Source: Flavobacteriales bacterium (GTDB taxonomy: Bacteria; Bacteroidota; Bacteroidia; Flavobacteriales_F; PHOS-HE28). Taken from it: a stretch of DNA of 64,000 nt. The DNA lies in NCBI GenBank assembly GCA_016704485.1, contig JADJAA010000001.1, forward strand, positions 496,001-560,000. Direction: 5' to 3'. Within the stretch, counting starts at the first letter, position 1. Each line of letters opens with the position of its first letter. The notes under the pieces are model-generated. The model was not told the origin of the DNA and did not search any database. It saw only the letters and a program-made list of their open reading frames with translations. A program made the translations under genes and the position numbers. This document shows positions 34,868 to 45,102 of the stretch, one piece after another.

Positions 34868-36653
34868 GTTCCTCTTCGCCGGGTTCCAATGGTGTGATCT
34901 GGCTTACCCAATCCTCGGCTTTGCCTGGCTTACTGTAATCATAAGGCCAACGATGAACTACCGGCAAAGGACCAGGCCAGTTGCCATGCATGTGCTCCAC
35001 AGGTGTAGTCCACTCCAATGTGTTGCTCTTCCATGGATTCGGAACGGTCTTAGGGCCGCGGAAAATGCTGTAGAAGAAATTGAAGGTGAATACAACCTGA
35101 GCTAGTGCACCTATGATGGCGAAAATAGTGATCAGTACGTTCAGGTCCACAACCCCATCGAACATGCGGAACTCGCTGTAACTATAGTAGCGACGTGGAG
35201 CGCCAGCCAATCCAATGAAGTGCATCGGGAAGAACACACCGAATGCGCAAATGAACGTAATCCAGAAGTGCACATAGCCCATTTTGGTGTTCATCATCTT
35301 ACCATACATTTTCGGGAACCAATGGTAGATACCCGCGAACATTCCGAAGATCGCGCTCATGCCCATCACAATATGGAAGTGAGCTACCACGAAATAGGTG
35401 TCGTGCACATTGATGTCCAACGCGCTATCGGCAAGGATGATGCCCGTAAGACCACCTGCTATGAACGTGGCAACAAGACCAATGCTGAACAACATCGCCG
35501 GCGTGAAAATGATATTGCCTCGCCACAATGTGGTGATGTAGTTGAACACTTTCACGGCGGAGGGTATGGCGATCAACAACGTGGTGAACACGAAAACACT
35601 GCCCAAGAACGGATTCATACCAGTGATGAACATGTGGTGACCCCATACCAAGAAGCTAAGGAAGCCGATGGCACAGATGGAACCGATCATGGCCCGATAA
35701 CCGAAGATCGGTTTGCGCGCATTGGTGGAGATGATCTCCGAGGTAATACCCAAAGCCGGTAACAATACGATATACACCTCAGGGTGACCAAGGAACCAGA
35801 ACAAGTGCTGGAACAGGATCGGACTACCGCCCATATTGTCCAACGCTTCACCTGCAATGTGAATATCACTCAAGTAGAAACTGGTACCCAAGGAACGATC
35901 CAATAAGAGCAACAACGCGGCACTTAAGAGAACCGGAAAACTAAGAATACCCACCACCGCAGTCAGCAGGATCGCCCACATGGTCAGTGGCATTCGCGTC
36001 ATCCGCATACCCTTGGTACGAAGGTTCAAGATCGTAACAACGTAATTCAAACCTCCCATCAAGGAACTTGCGATGAACAATGCCATGCTCACCAACCAGA
36101 GCGTCATACCAGTTCCAGAACCGGGCATGGCTTGCGGCAACGCACTCAAAGGTGGGTAAATGGTCCATCCTCCAGAAGCAGGGCCACCTTCAACAAAGAG
36201 CGATGACAACATGATAACACTGCTCGTGAAGAAGAACCAATAGCTCAGCATGTTGATAAAGCCGGAGGCCATATCACGTGCACCGATCTGCAAGGGGATC
36301 AAGAGGTTCGCGAACGTGCCGGAAAGGCCACCTGTGAGCACGAAGAACACCATGATGGTGCCGTGGATCGTGACAAGCGCGAGATACATATTCGGGTTGA
36401 GCACGCCGCCAGGTGCCCACTTGTCGCCCAAGAAAAAGTTCGAGAACGCGAACCCTTCTTCAGGCCATGCCAATTGTAACCGGAAGATCAAGGACATGAT
36501 CACCGCTACCCACGCCATAATGATCGCAGTTACCAGGAACTGCTTGCTGATCATTTTATGATCCTGAGAGAAAAAATACTTCGACACGAAGCTTTCCTCG
36601 TGATGATGATGCGCTGCGTGAGCGTTTCCGTCGGTATGTGCAGTGGCCCCCAT
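34863..36653 (-). CDS. ctaD: Cytochrome c oxidase subunit I
   Basis: This 596-residue haem-copper oxidase catalytic subunit has twelve or more membrane helices. Key motifs are visible: the low-spin haem ligand region in VTIHGTIMVFFVLTGG, the cross-linked His-Tyr HPEVYIVLLP, the CuB histidines WGHHMFITG, and the haem a3/a ligand pair FVVAHFHIVMG. The HPEVY motif places it in the A family (aa3-type), not cbb3. An N-terminal His-rich tail (AHAAHHHHEE) is typical of Bacteroidota. It is the last gene of the actABCDEF-coxB-coxA operon and receives electrons via subunit II. Subunits III and IV are not in this window. Confidence 0.97.
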   Translation of the reverse strand: MGATAHTDGNAHAAHHHHEESFVSKYFFSQDHKMISKQFLVTAIIMAWVAVIMSLIFRLQLAWPEEGFAFSNFFLGDKWAPGGVLNPNMYLALVTIHGTIMVFFVLTGGLSGTFANLLIPLQIGARDMASGFINMLSYWFFFTSSVIMLSSLFVEGGPASGGWTIYPPLSALPQAMPGSGTGMTLWLVSMALFIASSLMGGLNYVVTILNLRTKGMRMTRMPLTMWAILLTAVVGILSFPVLLSAALLLLLDRSLGTSFYLSDIHIAGEALDNMGGSPILFQHLFWFLGHPEVYIVLLPALGITSEIISTNARKPIFGYRAMIGSICAIGFLSFLVWGHHMFITGMNPFLGSVFVFTTLLIAIPSAVKVFNYITTLWRGNIIFTPAMLFSIGLVATFIAGGLTGIILADSALDINVHDTYFVVAHFHIVMGMSAIFGMFAGIYHWFPKMYGKMMNTKMGYVHFWITFICAFGVFFPMHFIGLAGAPRRYYSYSEFRMFDGVVDLNVLITIFAIIGALAQVVFTFNFFYSIFRGPKTVPNPWKSNTLEWTTPVEHMHGNWPGPLPVVHRWPYDYSKPGKAEDWVSQITPLEPGEEEH

Positions 36654-36676
36654 GATATTCAGGTCCTAAATTCGGT

Positions 36677-37942
36677 TCAATGTGTTGCGGCTACCACCGG
36701 TGCCGCTACTGGTACGATCACTTGCGTTGTATCGGTAGTTACTGCAGGAAGCACGGGTGCATCCTCAACAACTCCTTGGAATGGTTTCTTCCTGGATTCC
36801 TTCAGCCAAGCATCGTATTCACCGGCCTCGGTCACCATCAACGGCATTTGCATGTTGTAATGGCTTGCACCACAGATCTTATTGCACAACAATATGAATT
36901 CAAATTCCTCATCCTTCATTACGTGCGTGCGCATACTGTCACTAGTAATGGTCGGCGTCATTTTGATCGAGGTCGTCATGCCCGGGACCGCGTTCATCTG
37001 AGCACGCAAATGGGGGATATAGACACTGTGGATCACGTCACGTGAGCGGATCAAAAGCTCAACTTCCTTGTGCACCGGTAAATAGAAGTCCTTTGTTACG
37101 ATGTCATCCGCACCATGATTATAGATACTCTCTTTACCCATGGTCTTCAGGTCCTGTTCCATTACGACCTTCAGATTCACAATGCGGGCCATGATGCGTT
37201 GTTTCAACTCCAAGCCCTTTTCCAGTTCGTGGCGCTTTTCATCAGGTAATATCGCATGTGCCAAGGTGCTGTCGATCTCCGCGATCTCAACACCCAATTC
37301 ACCCATCCGCTTTGCAACACTTTCCGGAGTAACAATACCCAACGGATTATCGCCATTGATCAAGCGGAAATCACTTGCACCAAGTACGCCGTCCTCACCC
37401 GGGTAGCGCGCAGTCCAATCGAATTGTTTGGCGTAAAGTTCTACTCGCAACGCATCGGGACCAGCTACCGACGTGATCTTATGCCAAGTGTTCAATCCAT
37501 AAATTATTAATACCGCAAGAACAGCGGCCGGAACAACGGTCCAGATCAACTCCAACGTGTTGTTGTGTGGCTGCCAGAAAGCTCTTCGGTTCTTATCGTA
37601 CTTGTACTTTCCTGCAAAGTAGAACAGCAACACATTCGTAGGAACGAATGCCACCAAAAGGATCAACCAGTTGAAATTCATCAACCAATCGGTCTCTACA
37701 CCGTGTTCACTTGCGGCCAAGGGCAACATTTCATCCCAGTACGCCCAAGTAAGCCACGCAAAGAATATGAAGTAAGCGATACAGAACGCCCACATCAACA
37801 TCGCGTTCATGCGATTATCGGCAGGTGAAATGTCCTCTTCGCGCTTGCCGCTCAACCGCGCTGTAAGCTCATATACACGGGCCAACTGAGCGATGGCCAG
37901 CACGCCCACTACAACCACGAAAAGTATCAACAACTTCGTCAT
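36677..37942 (-). CDS. coxB: Cytochrome c oxidase subunit II
   Basis: This 421-residue CuA subunit has more N-terminal membrane helices than the usual two (helices near residues 1-20, 48-68, 90-110 and 140-160). The CuA site is in the C-terminal cupredoxin domain: VIHSVYIPHLRAQ gives the first His, and LCNKICGASHYNMQMP gives the two Cys, the second His and the Met. A long insert of about 90 mostly helical residues between the first cupredoxin strands (MGELGVEIAEID to ELLIRSRD) is a known Bacteroidota feature. No haem c domain is fused. It is 10 nt downstream of actF. Confidence 0.96.
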   Translation of the reverse strand: MTKLLILFVVVVGVLAIAQLARVYELTARLSGKREEDISPADNRMNAMLMWAFCIAYFIFFAWLTWAYWDEMLPLAASEHGVETDWLMNFNWLILLVAFVPTNVLLFYFAGKYKYDKNRRAFWQPHNNTLELIWTVVPAAVLAVLIIYGLNTWHKITSVAGPDALRVELYAKQFDWTARYPGEDGVLGASDFRLINGDNPLGIVTPESVAKRMGELGVEIAEIDSTLAHAILPDEKRHELEKGLELKQRIMARIVNLKVVMEQDLKTMGKESIYNHGADDIVTKDFYLPVHKEVELLIRSRDVIHSVYIPHLRAQMNAVPGMTTSIKMTPTITSDSMRTHVMKDEEFEFILLCNKICGASHYNMQMPLMVTEAGEYDAWLKESRKKPFQGVVEDAPVLPAVTTDTTQVIVPVAAPVVAATH

Positions 37943-37952
37943 CGTTCAACTA

Positions 37953-39239
37953 TCAGATCTGGTGATGAATACTTTCATCTTTATAAGGATGGTTCACCGG
38001 TGTGAGTGGTGCCTTGGTCAAGTTACTCAGCACAACGAACATGAACATACCCAAGAATGCCACGAACATTCCGATCTCCAGCAATCCGAGACCGTGGAAA
38101 TCATGTCCCAAAGCACCCGGCATGACCATCATGACCGTATCCAACCAGTGCCCGATCAGAATTATCGCACCTACACCGATCAAGAATTTCGGGTTGCGTT
38201 TGGCATCCCGACTCATTAACAACACCATTGGCAATGCAAAATTAATGAAGAATGTACCCCACATCAACCACGGGTGCGCAATGATCCGCTCTTGGAAGTA
38301 GGTCACTTCCTCTGGAATATTACTGTACCAGATCAACATGAATTGACTGAAATACAAGTAGCTCCATAAGAAACTGCACGCGAACACCCATTTACCCATG
38401 TCCTGGATGTGGCTGTTGTTCACTTGTGGTAGATAGCCTTTACGCTTCAAATAAAGCACGATGATAACGGCGGTGATCATGGAGCTTACCCACATGCCAG
38501 AGAACGTGTACCACCCGAAGAGTGTGCTGAACCAGTGCGTATCAATGCTCATGATCCAGTCCCACGACAGCATACTACTGAATACAGCGAAACAGACCAG
38601 GAATACGGCACTGCGGCGGTAGTTCAACAAATGGCGCTTAACCAACGTCTCACCACTAAGCTGATCCATTTCCAGACTCTGTTTGCGGAACCATCGAGCG
38701 AAGATCAAGAATGTTCCCAAGTACACCAACGTGCGGATCCAGAAGAACGGTAGGTTCAAATACGGCCTCTTGCCTGCAATGATCACATCGTAATTCGGGT
38801 TGGCAACGGCGCCAACAACTGTTCCATCATCGGTGTAGGTCGCATCATGCCCCTCGCCGACCATGTATTCACTGTAAAGCGTGTCATCCATCCAATGGTA
38901 AACATGGTTCAGGTGCAAGGATGCAGCAACCAGAACAACACACAGTGTGATGGCACCGATCGGCAAGTAACCGTAGATCCCTTCGTATACACGCTTGACC
39001 ATGACCGTCCACGCTGTTTCCGTTGCGTAGCCCAATGCGTAAAAGAATAACGCACCTAGGCTGATCCCCAGGAAGAAGAAGCTGTTTACGAGCAAGCTGC
39101 TCCATCCGCGCTGGCCCAAACTCTCCGCCGCATGGTGATCGCCCTTGGCGTAGAAGAAGCCGATTAGCATGGTCACCACGCCCAGCACTATTGCTGCCAT
39201 GCTTAGGGTGCGTGCCCGTTTGCTGAAGGTGAAGTTCAT
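37953..39239 (-). CDS. actF: Alternative complex III subunit ActF
   Basis: This 428-residue integral membrane protein with about ten helices matches the quinol:cytochrome c oxidoreductase ActF subunit (NrfD-like but smaller): early helices around AAIVLGVVTMLIGFFYAKGDHH, SVLVNSFFFLGISLGALFFYALGY-like segments (here SLLVNSFFFLGISLG), SVFLVCFAVFSSMLSWDWIMSIDTHWF across two pieces. ActF forms part of the membrane arm of ACIII with ActC. Order and spacing (13 nt after actE, 10 nt before coxB) fit the conserved Bacteroidota ACIII-oxidase operon. Confidence 0.93.
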   Translation of the reverse strand: MNFTFSKRARTLSMAAIVLGVVTMLIGFFYAKGDHHAAESLGQRGWSSLLVNSFFFLGISLGALFFYALGYATETAWTVMVKRVYEGIYGYLPIGAITLCVVLVAASLHLNHVYHWMDDTLYSEYMVGEGHDATYTDDGTVVGAVANPNYDVIIAGKRPYLNLPFFWIRTLVYLGTFLIFARWFRKQSLEMDQLSGETLVKRHLLNYRRSAVFLVCFAVFSSMLSWDWIMSIDTHWFSTLFGWYTFSGMWVSSMITAVIIVLYLKRKGYLPQVNNSHIQDMGKWVFACSFLWSYLYFSQFMLIWYSNIPEEVTYFQERIIAHPWLMWGTFFINFALPMVLLMSRDAKRNPKFLIGVGAIILIGHWLDTVMMVMPGALGHDFHGLGLLEIGMFVAFLGMFMFVVLSNLTKAPLTPVNHPYKDESIHHQI

Positions 39240-39252
39240 CGCTGTTCCTTTA

Positions 39253-39939
39253 TCAATTAGCTACCACTGCGATAACCGTATCGGATACTATAACTGGTAA
39301 GGCTGATGGCATTTTACCTCCGGCCTGTAAGTATTTAACATATTGGATGACAGTCCACCGCTCTTCTTTGTTGAGCTGAGATGCGTGGCTACCCATTGCA
39401 CCTTTCCCATACGTTAAGGTGTGGAACATCTTTCCTTCCGGCAATTCCTTCAAGGGTCCACTATAAGCCAGTGGTGGTGGATGTCCGCCTACTTCGATCA
39501 CGGCCCCATCACCCATGCCTTTCACTCCATGGCATTGGGAACACATGATCTCATAGATCGCTTTTCCTTGTTCAACTGATGCTTCCGTCATTGAGATCGG
39601 GCTGTGCAAACTCACACCGGCTGCCTCATAGCCCTCCATCGTATTCGGATACGCATAGGGCAAGTTGTAAACTGCCTTACTTGCATCCTCCGTAAATGCG
39701 ATGGTACCAGGTACCGGTTTCCGTGCACTTGGACGCATACGTTGCTCCACCGCTAATTCATTGCTGAACCAATACGGGTCCTGACCGTAGTCAACATAGG
39801 CTTCAACTGCGGGGCTGCGGTACATATCCGGCATGTACTCTATCCCGGGGCTTTGTGTATCACCACCGCAGGAGGCCATCAATCCCACAACACCTAGTAG
39901 GGTGCCCACGGTCTTCAATGTTTGCTTCGCGTTGCTCAT
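39253..39939 (-). CDS. actE: Alternative complex III subunit ActE (monohaem cytochrome c lipoprotein)
   Basis: This 228-residue lipoprotein has the lipobox LMASC near residue 24. One haem c motif, CSQCH, with the axial Met probably in the KGAMGSHASQL region; the preceding GKAIYEIMCSQCHGVKGMGDG is a typical class I cytochrome c start. ActE accepts electrons from the ActA haems and passes them toward the oxidase. It is encoded 3 nt after actD and 13 nt before actF. Confidence 0.94.
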   Translation of the reverse strand: MSNAKQTLKTVGTLLGVVGLMASCGGDTQSPGIEYMPDMYRSPAVEAYVDYGQDPYWFSNELAVEQRMRPSARKPVPGTIAFTEDASKAVYNLPYAYPNTMEGYEAAGVSLHSPISMTEASVEQGKAIYEIMCSQCHGVKGMGDGAVIEVGGHPPPLAYSGPLKELPEGKMFHTLTYGKGAMGSHASQLNKEERWTVIQYVKYLQAGGKMPSALPVIVSDTVIAVVAN

Positions 39940-39942
39940 GGT

Positions 39943-40476
39943 TCAGTACTGGCGTTCGTTGATCTCGAACACCGGGGTGCTACGTAGCATGCTGGTAATT
40001 GCATCGGAACTATGTCCATGGTTATCAGCGGTGCGTACTTCGATGATGAACTTATCGTCCGTAGAGCGTGGATCCGGGTTGCGGGCGGGCATACCGGGCA
40101 ATGTCTTATTGCGGATCAAATAGGTAATGACCATACCGTGGGCAGCACACAGGACCGTGAATTCGAACATGACCGGCACGAATGCAGGGATGTTCTGGTA
40201 GAGCGTCATGTTCGGTTTACCACCAATGTTCATCGGCCAATCCCAGATCATGAAATAGGTGATACCCAGGATCGCCAAAGCAAGACCAGTGAGACCAAAC
40301 ATGAACGAAGCGATCGCCAAGCGAGTTCTCGTAACCCCGATTATAGGATCGATACCATGCACCGGGAAAGGCGAGAATACGTCCTTCACCTTAACACCGT
40401 TGGATACGAGCTTGCGTGCTCCGTCCTTAAGCTGTTCTGGATCTTCGTAGACCGCGTATATGACCGAATCCGCCAT
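39943..40476 (-). CDS. actD: Alternative complex III subunit ActD (DUF3341)
   Basis: This 177-residue protein has a soluble N-terminal part (VIYAVYEDPEQLKDGARKLVSNGVKVKDVFSPFPVHGID, quoted as its two ends) and two membrane helices (FGLTGLALAILGITYFM and PVMFEFTVLCAAHGMVITYLI). This is the DUF3341 layout of ActD, a structural membrane subunit of ACIII. The start codon shares one base with the actC stop (40474-40478), so the two are translationally coupled. Confidence 0.94.
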   Translation of the reverse strand: MADSVIYAVYEDPEQLKDGARKLVSNGVKVKDVFSPFPVHGIDPIIGVTRTRLAIASFMFGLTGLALAILGITYFMIWDWPMNIGGKPNMTLYQNIPAFVPVMFEFTVLCAAHGMVITYLIRNKTLPGMPARNPDPRSTDDKFIIEVRTADNHGHSSDAITSMLRSTPVFEINERQY

Positions 40477-41864
40477 TAGTCGTGTTGATGGTTTGTAGCG
40501 TCTTTCTTATAGCTCTCACCGCTGATCTTCAAAATGGATTTCACCTCGTTCAGCGCCAGTACAGGGAAGTAGCGGGCGAAGAGCAAATAGCAAGTGAAGA
40601 AAATTCCGATGGTTCCCAAAAATACGCCGGCATCGACCCAAGTGGGGTGGAACATATTCCAGCTACTTGGCAGATAATCGCGGTGCAAACTGGTTACGAT
40701 GATCACGAAACGTTCGAACCACATACCGATATTGACAATGATGCTCATGAAGAACGTGAATGCCAGATTAGTGCGAAGACCTTTGAACCAGAATACCTGT
40801 GGGCTTACCACGTTGCAGGTCATCATGGCCCAATATGCCCACCAGTATTTTCCGGTTGCACGGTTAATGAATGCATAGCTCTCGTATTCCACACCGCTAT
40901 ACCAGCTCATGAAAAGCTCAGTGATGTAAGCCACACCCACAATGGATCCCGTAACGATGATCACGATGTTCATATACTCGATATGCTTACGCGTGATGTA
41001 TGCTTCCAGGTGCATCACCTTGCGCATTACAAGCAAGAGTGTTTGTACCATGGCGAATCCGCTGAATACCGCCCCACTAACGAAATATGGCGGGAAGATG
41101 GTGGTGTGCCATCCGGGGATTATCGAGGTCGCGAAGTCCATGCTCACCACGGAGTGTACCGAGAATACAAGCGGTGTGGCGATACCTGCTAACACCAAGC
41201 TGACCTCCTCGAAACGGGTCCATGCTTTCGCATTACCCGTCCAACCAAAACTGAGGATGCTGTACATCTTCTTCATGCCCGGCTTGGTGACCTTATCGCG
41301 AATGGTCGCAAAGTCAGGGATAAGACCGATGTACCAGAAAACGAGCGAAACACTGAAATAGGTACTGATGGCAAATACGTCCCAAAGCAACGGGCTGTTG
41401 AAGTTCACCCAAAGTGATCCAAACTGGTTAGGAAGTGGAAATACCCAATAGGCCAACCAAATGCGCCCCATGTGCAACATCGGGAACAGAGCCGCCATGA
41501 TAACGGCAAAGATCGTCATGGCTTCGGCAGATCGGTTCACTGCCATCCGCCATTTCTGACGGAACAACAAAAGCACTGCACTGATCAACGTCCCCGCGTG
41601 ACCAATACCGACCCACCAAACGAAGTTGGTGATATCCCATGCCCAATCAACGGTTTTGTTCAAGCCCCAAGTACCAATACCCTTGCTCAGCAAGTACACA
41701 ATGCAGCCCACGCCATACAAGGCGATAAGTGCCGCAATGGAAATAAGCACGTACCACCCCCGTGGCGCTTTCGCCTCAATAGGGCCTACGATATCCTGCG
41801 TAATATCGTGGTAGGTCTTGTGACCTAGGATAAGTGGTTGGCGGATCGCTGCTTCTGAATGCAT
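40476..41864 (-). CDS. actC: Alternative complex III subunit ActC (NrfD-like, quinol-binding)
   Basis: This 462-residue NrfD/PsrC-family membrane protein has about ten helices; it contains FVWWVGIGHAGTLISAVLLL, where the His and Asp/Glu positions line the quinol site in this family, and VVSMDFATSIIPGWHTTIFPPYF over two segments. ActC is thought to be the menaquinol oxidation site that feeds the FeS clusters of ActB. It starts 18 nt after actB and overlaps actD by one base. Confidence 0.95.
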   Translation of the reverse strand: MHSEAAIRQPLILGHKTYHDITQDIVGPIEAKAPRGWYVLISIAALIALYGVGCIVYLLSKGIGTWGLNKTVDWAWDITNFVWWVGIGHAGTLISAVLLLFRQKWRMAVNRSAEAMTIFAVIMAALFPMLHMGRIWLAYWVFPLPNQFGSLWVNFNSPLLWDVFAISTYFSVSLVFWYIGLIPDFATIRDKVTKPGMKKMYSILSFGWTGNAKAWTRFEEVSLVLAGIATPLVFSVHSVVSMDFATSIIPGWHTTIFPPYFVSGAVFSGFAMVQTLLLVMRKVMHLEAYITRKHIEYMNIVIIVTGSIVGVAYITELFMSWYSGVEYESYAFINRATGKYWWAYWAMMTCNVVSPQVFWFKGLRTNLAFTFFMSIIVNIGMWFERFVIIVTSLHRDYLPSSWNMFHPTWVDAGVFLGTIGIFFTCYLLFARYFPVLALNEVKSILKISGESYKKDATNHQHD

Positions 41865-41882
41865 TTCTGCTTTTCGTATTGC

Positions 41883-44800
41883 TTAGCCGTGGTGGGCCGT
41901 TGCTTCTTCTTCTACGTTACGCACCTTCACGAGGTAATTCACGTTGGGTTTTACTCCAATTTCCTCCAACATGTGGTAGCTGCGGGTACTGCTCGCTTTG
42001 GCCAGTACAGTACTCTTCTTATCGTTCAGATCTCCGAATACGATGGCTCCGGTTCCGCAACTTGCTGAACATGCTGTTTGAATTTCGCCATCGATCACTG
42101 CACGGCCAGACTTTTTCGCTTCCAACTTGCCTGCTTGGATGCTCTGTACACACATGCTACACTTCTCGATAACACCACGGCCGCGTACTACTACGTCCGG
42201 GTTCAATACCATACGTCCTAGATCGCTGTATGCCGGATTCACTTCAGCGAACTTATCGCTCACATAGTTGAACCAGTTGAAGCGACGCACTTTGTATGGG
42301 CAGTTGTTCGCACAGTAACGCGTACCGATGCAACGGTTGTAAGCCATCATGTTGAGGCCTTCGTTGCTATGCGTTGTAGCTGCTACCGGACAAACCGTTT
42401 CGCATGGTGCATGGTTGCAATGCTGGCACATCACCGGCATGAATACGACCTTCGGGTTCTCGCTCGGCACCTCCATATCGAGGTACATGCTGATCTTACC
42501 AATGTCTTCTTTCTTGGCCCGCTCCTTGGTCATGTCGGAGCTGTAATAGCGATCCAAACGCAACCAATGCATCTCGCGGCTGCGACGAACTTCGTCCTTA
42601 CCAACAACTGAGATATTGTTCTCCACGTTGCACGCTGTGATACACGCACCACAACCAATGCAACTGTTCAGGTCAATGCTCAGGCCCCAGCGGTGGCCAA
42701 CGCCTTCTACAGGGTGTTCTTGCCACAGATCGAATTCCGCAACCGACTTCTTGTCGCTGCTGTTGATCACACCATCGCCGTTCACATCTTCATGCACCAC
42801 CAATTCGTGGGGGTGATTGAAAGCTCGGACGTCGCCGCTTTTGAATACACCCAATGATGTTTCCTTCACAATGCTGTGACGGTCCATTGCGGTGAGGTGC
42901 GTCTGTGTGATAGCAACTGGATACGTTTCTCCCGTAGGTGTTACGCTAACGTTCAAGTTCTCGTAACCAACAGTTCCGTTCATGGTCGTGAACGGATATG
43001 CATTGCGACCTACAGGACGCAACACATCATTCTCATCCGTTACACAAGCAGCGCGACCAACACGTTCGCCATTCGCCCCACGACCATAACCCAATGCAAT
43101 TGCAATGGTGCCGACCTTCTGACCCGGTGACGGTACAACTGGCAAGGTAACCTCGTACTCTCCTGCTTTAACGGTAACCAGACTTGCTGGCGCTTGCTCT
43201 CCCAAATAGGTGTTCAAGCCCATGCGCTCCACATCCACAAAGCTCATGCACACATAGTTATCCCATGTGATCTTGGTGAGTGGATCGGGCATTTCCTGCA
43301 ACCATGGATTGTTGGCATGCTGACCATTACCCAATGCTTCAGTGGTATACAATTGAAGTTCCCATTCACCTCCACCCGATGATGCCTGTTTTACTGCCGC
43401 AGCCGCTGCGGAAGCACTTCCGGAATAGGTGATCACCTCATCGGCTGGACCAGAGGCATCGTAGCCACCATTGCCCAAGGCCATGTTCCACGTATCCTCG
43501 AACAGACCGGAAACTCCAGCCAAAGCAGCGTTCCAGTTCTCTTTAATGAGATCGTGGTAACTACCGCTGATACCGCTCCAACGCAAGAGACTTTCTTGCC
43601 ACTGCCGTGTTTCGAACAATGGACTGATGGTAGGCTGTACCAAGGTGTAATGTCCTGGTTTAGGAAGGTGATCGTTCCAGGATTCCAAGTAATGATTATC
43701 CGGACAGATATAATTGCAAAGGCTTGCCGTCTCATCGGCGTAACCACTGAAACTCACCGCGAATGTCTTTGCAACAGCGGACTTGAAGTCAGCAGTGTTC
43801 GGGAAGGTGTAAGCCGGATTAACTCCAGTGATCAACACAGCACCAACGGTACCCGCGTTCATGTCCTTTACCAATTGTGCAACGGCGGCGTCATCACCTT
43901 GGTTGAAATAGGTGTGGTTGATTAGGTCGATGGTATTCCCGTAGTTGCCCAACATCATGTTGATGCTGTTGACCACTGTCTGCACATCTTCGTTGTTGAT
44001 CCCACAAAGCACCACGCTACGACCACCTGCTGCTGCCAAGGCTTTTGCTGCTTTTGCTGTAACGGCATCCAGATCGGCAGTGCTACCTCCAATGGCCACT
44101 CCGCCTGTGCTCTTCGCGATCTGATCATGCAAGCTGATCACAGCCAACGGCAATTCACTCACTTTCAACGCATGACGAACATCGGCATTGGCACCGGTAA
44201 TACTCATACGTGCTTCGAACTGGAAGTGCTTGTTCATTGCACCGTTCGGATCGCGACGACTACCGTATTGCCACGTATTCTCCGTGGTGCTACCCCAGCT
44301 ACTCAAGAAATCCGCACCTACACTTACGATAACGTCTGCTTTGGTGAGATCGTAGCTCGGCATTACGCGCTTTCCGAAGCTTTTCAGATTCGCGTTAGTA
44401 ACACCGCAATAGCTGATCGTATCGTACTGGATGTGCTCAACTGTTGGGAAACGTTCCTTCAATTTCGCTACTGCACCCTTCGTACTTGGGCTGATCACCG
44501 TATCGGAAAGCACAACGATGCGCTTACCTGCTGCGGAGACCTCATTCAATTTGGCACCGACCGCTTTGTCAGCATCGCTCCAGGAAGTTAGGCTCCAACC
44601 GCCATCACCACCGCGCACTGCAGGACGTTTCAAGCGCATGCTATCGTACAACTCCAATACACTGGAGTTGATCCGTGCATTTACGCTACCGACCGCCAGA
44701 TCCGGATTGCGGTTGATGCCCATACGCGGGTTGCCCTTCACGAAGATCGGGCGTCCCTCACGGGTCTTTACGAGAATGCTGGCGAAATCTTCACCATCAT

Positions 44801-45095
44801 AGAATGTACTTGCATACCAGTTGGCCACACCGGGTGTGATCTCTTCTGGTTTGTTCACATAAGGAATGCTCTTGATCACCGGTGTTTCGCAAGCAGCTAG
44901 TGTAGCTGCTCCGATACCGAAGCCCAAGAACTTCAGAAAATCACGGCGGCCCGTGCTAGCGCCCGAGAAATTCGGATCGCTCAGTACCTGGTCAATGGCC
45001 AGATCCTGAGGGAACTCGTTCTCACGGCCCTTGATCATTTCAGAGTCCTGCGTGAGGTCCCCTTGATCCATCCAATATCGCTTCGTGCTCGACAT
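41883..45095 (-). CDS. actB: Alternative complex III subunit ActB (molybdopterin-oxidoreductase-like FeS protein)
   Basis: This 1070-residue fusion has a molybdopterin-oxidoreductase-like domain (about residues 60-720) with a ferredoxin domain (about 760-1040). The N-terminus carries a Tat-like variant signal (TGRRDFLKFLGFGIGAATLAAC). The ferredoxin domain has four Cys clusters: CIGCGACITACN, CQHCNHAPCETVCP, CIGTRYCANNCPYK and CSMCVQ with CSASCG. In ACIII the first domain lacks Mo cofactor; the clusters carry electrons from ActC to ActA. The start at 45095 is chosen because the longer frame overlaps actA. Encoded 7 nt after actA. Family call is firm. Confidence 0.95.
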   Translation of the reverse strand: MSSTKRYWMDQGDLTQDSEMIKGRENEFPQDLAIDQVLSDPNFSGASTGRRDFLKFLGFGIGAATLAACETPVIKSIPYVNKPEEITPGVANWYASTFYDGEDFASILVKTREGRPIFVKGNPRMGINRNPDLAVGSVNARINSSVLELYDSMRLKRPAVRGGDGGWSLTSWSDADKAVGAKLNEVSAAGKRIVVLSDTVISPSTKGAVAKLKERFPTVEHIQYDTISYCGVTNANLKSFGKRVMPSYDLTKADVIVSVGADFLSSWGSTTENTWQYGSRRDPNGAMNKHFQFEARMSITGANADVRHALKVSELPLAVISLHDQIAKSTGGVAIGGSTADLDAVTAKAAKALAAAGGRSVVLCGINNEDVQTVVNSINMMLGNYGNTIDLINHTYFNQGDDAAVAQLVKDMNAGTVGAVLITGVNPAYTFPNTADFKSAVAKTFAVSFSGYADETASLCNYICPDNHYLESWNDHLPKPGHYTLVQPTISPLFETRQWQESLLRWSGISGSYHDLIKENWNAALAGVSGLFEDTWNMALGNGGYDASGPADEVITYSGSASAAAAAVKQASSGGGEWELQLYTTEALGNGQHANNPWLQEMPDPLTKITWDNYVCMSFVDVERMGLNTYLGEQAPASLVTVKAGEYEVTLPVVPSPGQKVGTIAIALGYGRGANGERVGRAACVTDENDVLRPVGRNAYPFTTMNGTVGYENLNVSVTPTGETYPVAITQTHLTAMDRHSIVKETSLGVFKSGDVRAFNHPHELVVHEDVNGDGVINSSDKKSVAEFDLWQEHPVEGVGHRWGLSIDLNSCIGCGACITACNVENNISVVGKDEVRRSREMHWLRLDRYYSSDMTKERAKKEDIGKISMYLDMEVPSENPKVVFMPVMCQHCNHAPCETVCPVAATTHSNEGLNMMAYNRCIGTRYCANNCPYKVRRFNWFNYVSDKFAEVNPAYSDLGRMVLNPDVVVRGRGVIEKCSMCVQSIQAGKLEAKKSGRAVIDGEIQTACSASCGTGAIVFGDLNDKKSTVLAKASSTRSYHMLEEIGVKPNVNYLVKVRNVEEEATAHHG

Positions 45096-45102
45096 GCGGC
45101 TC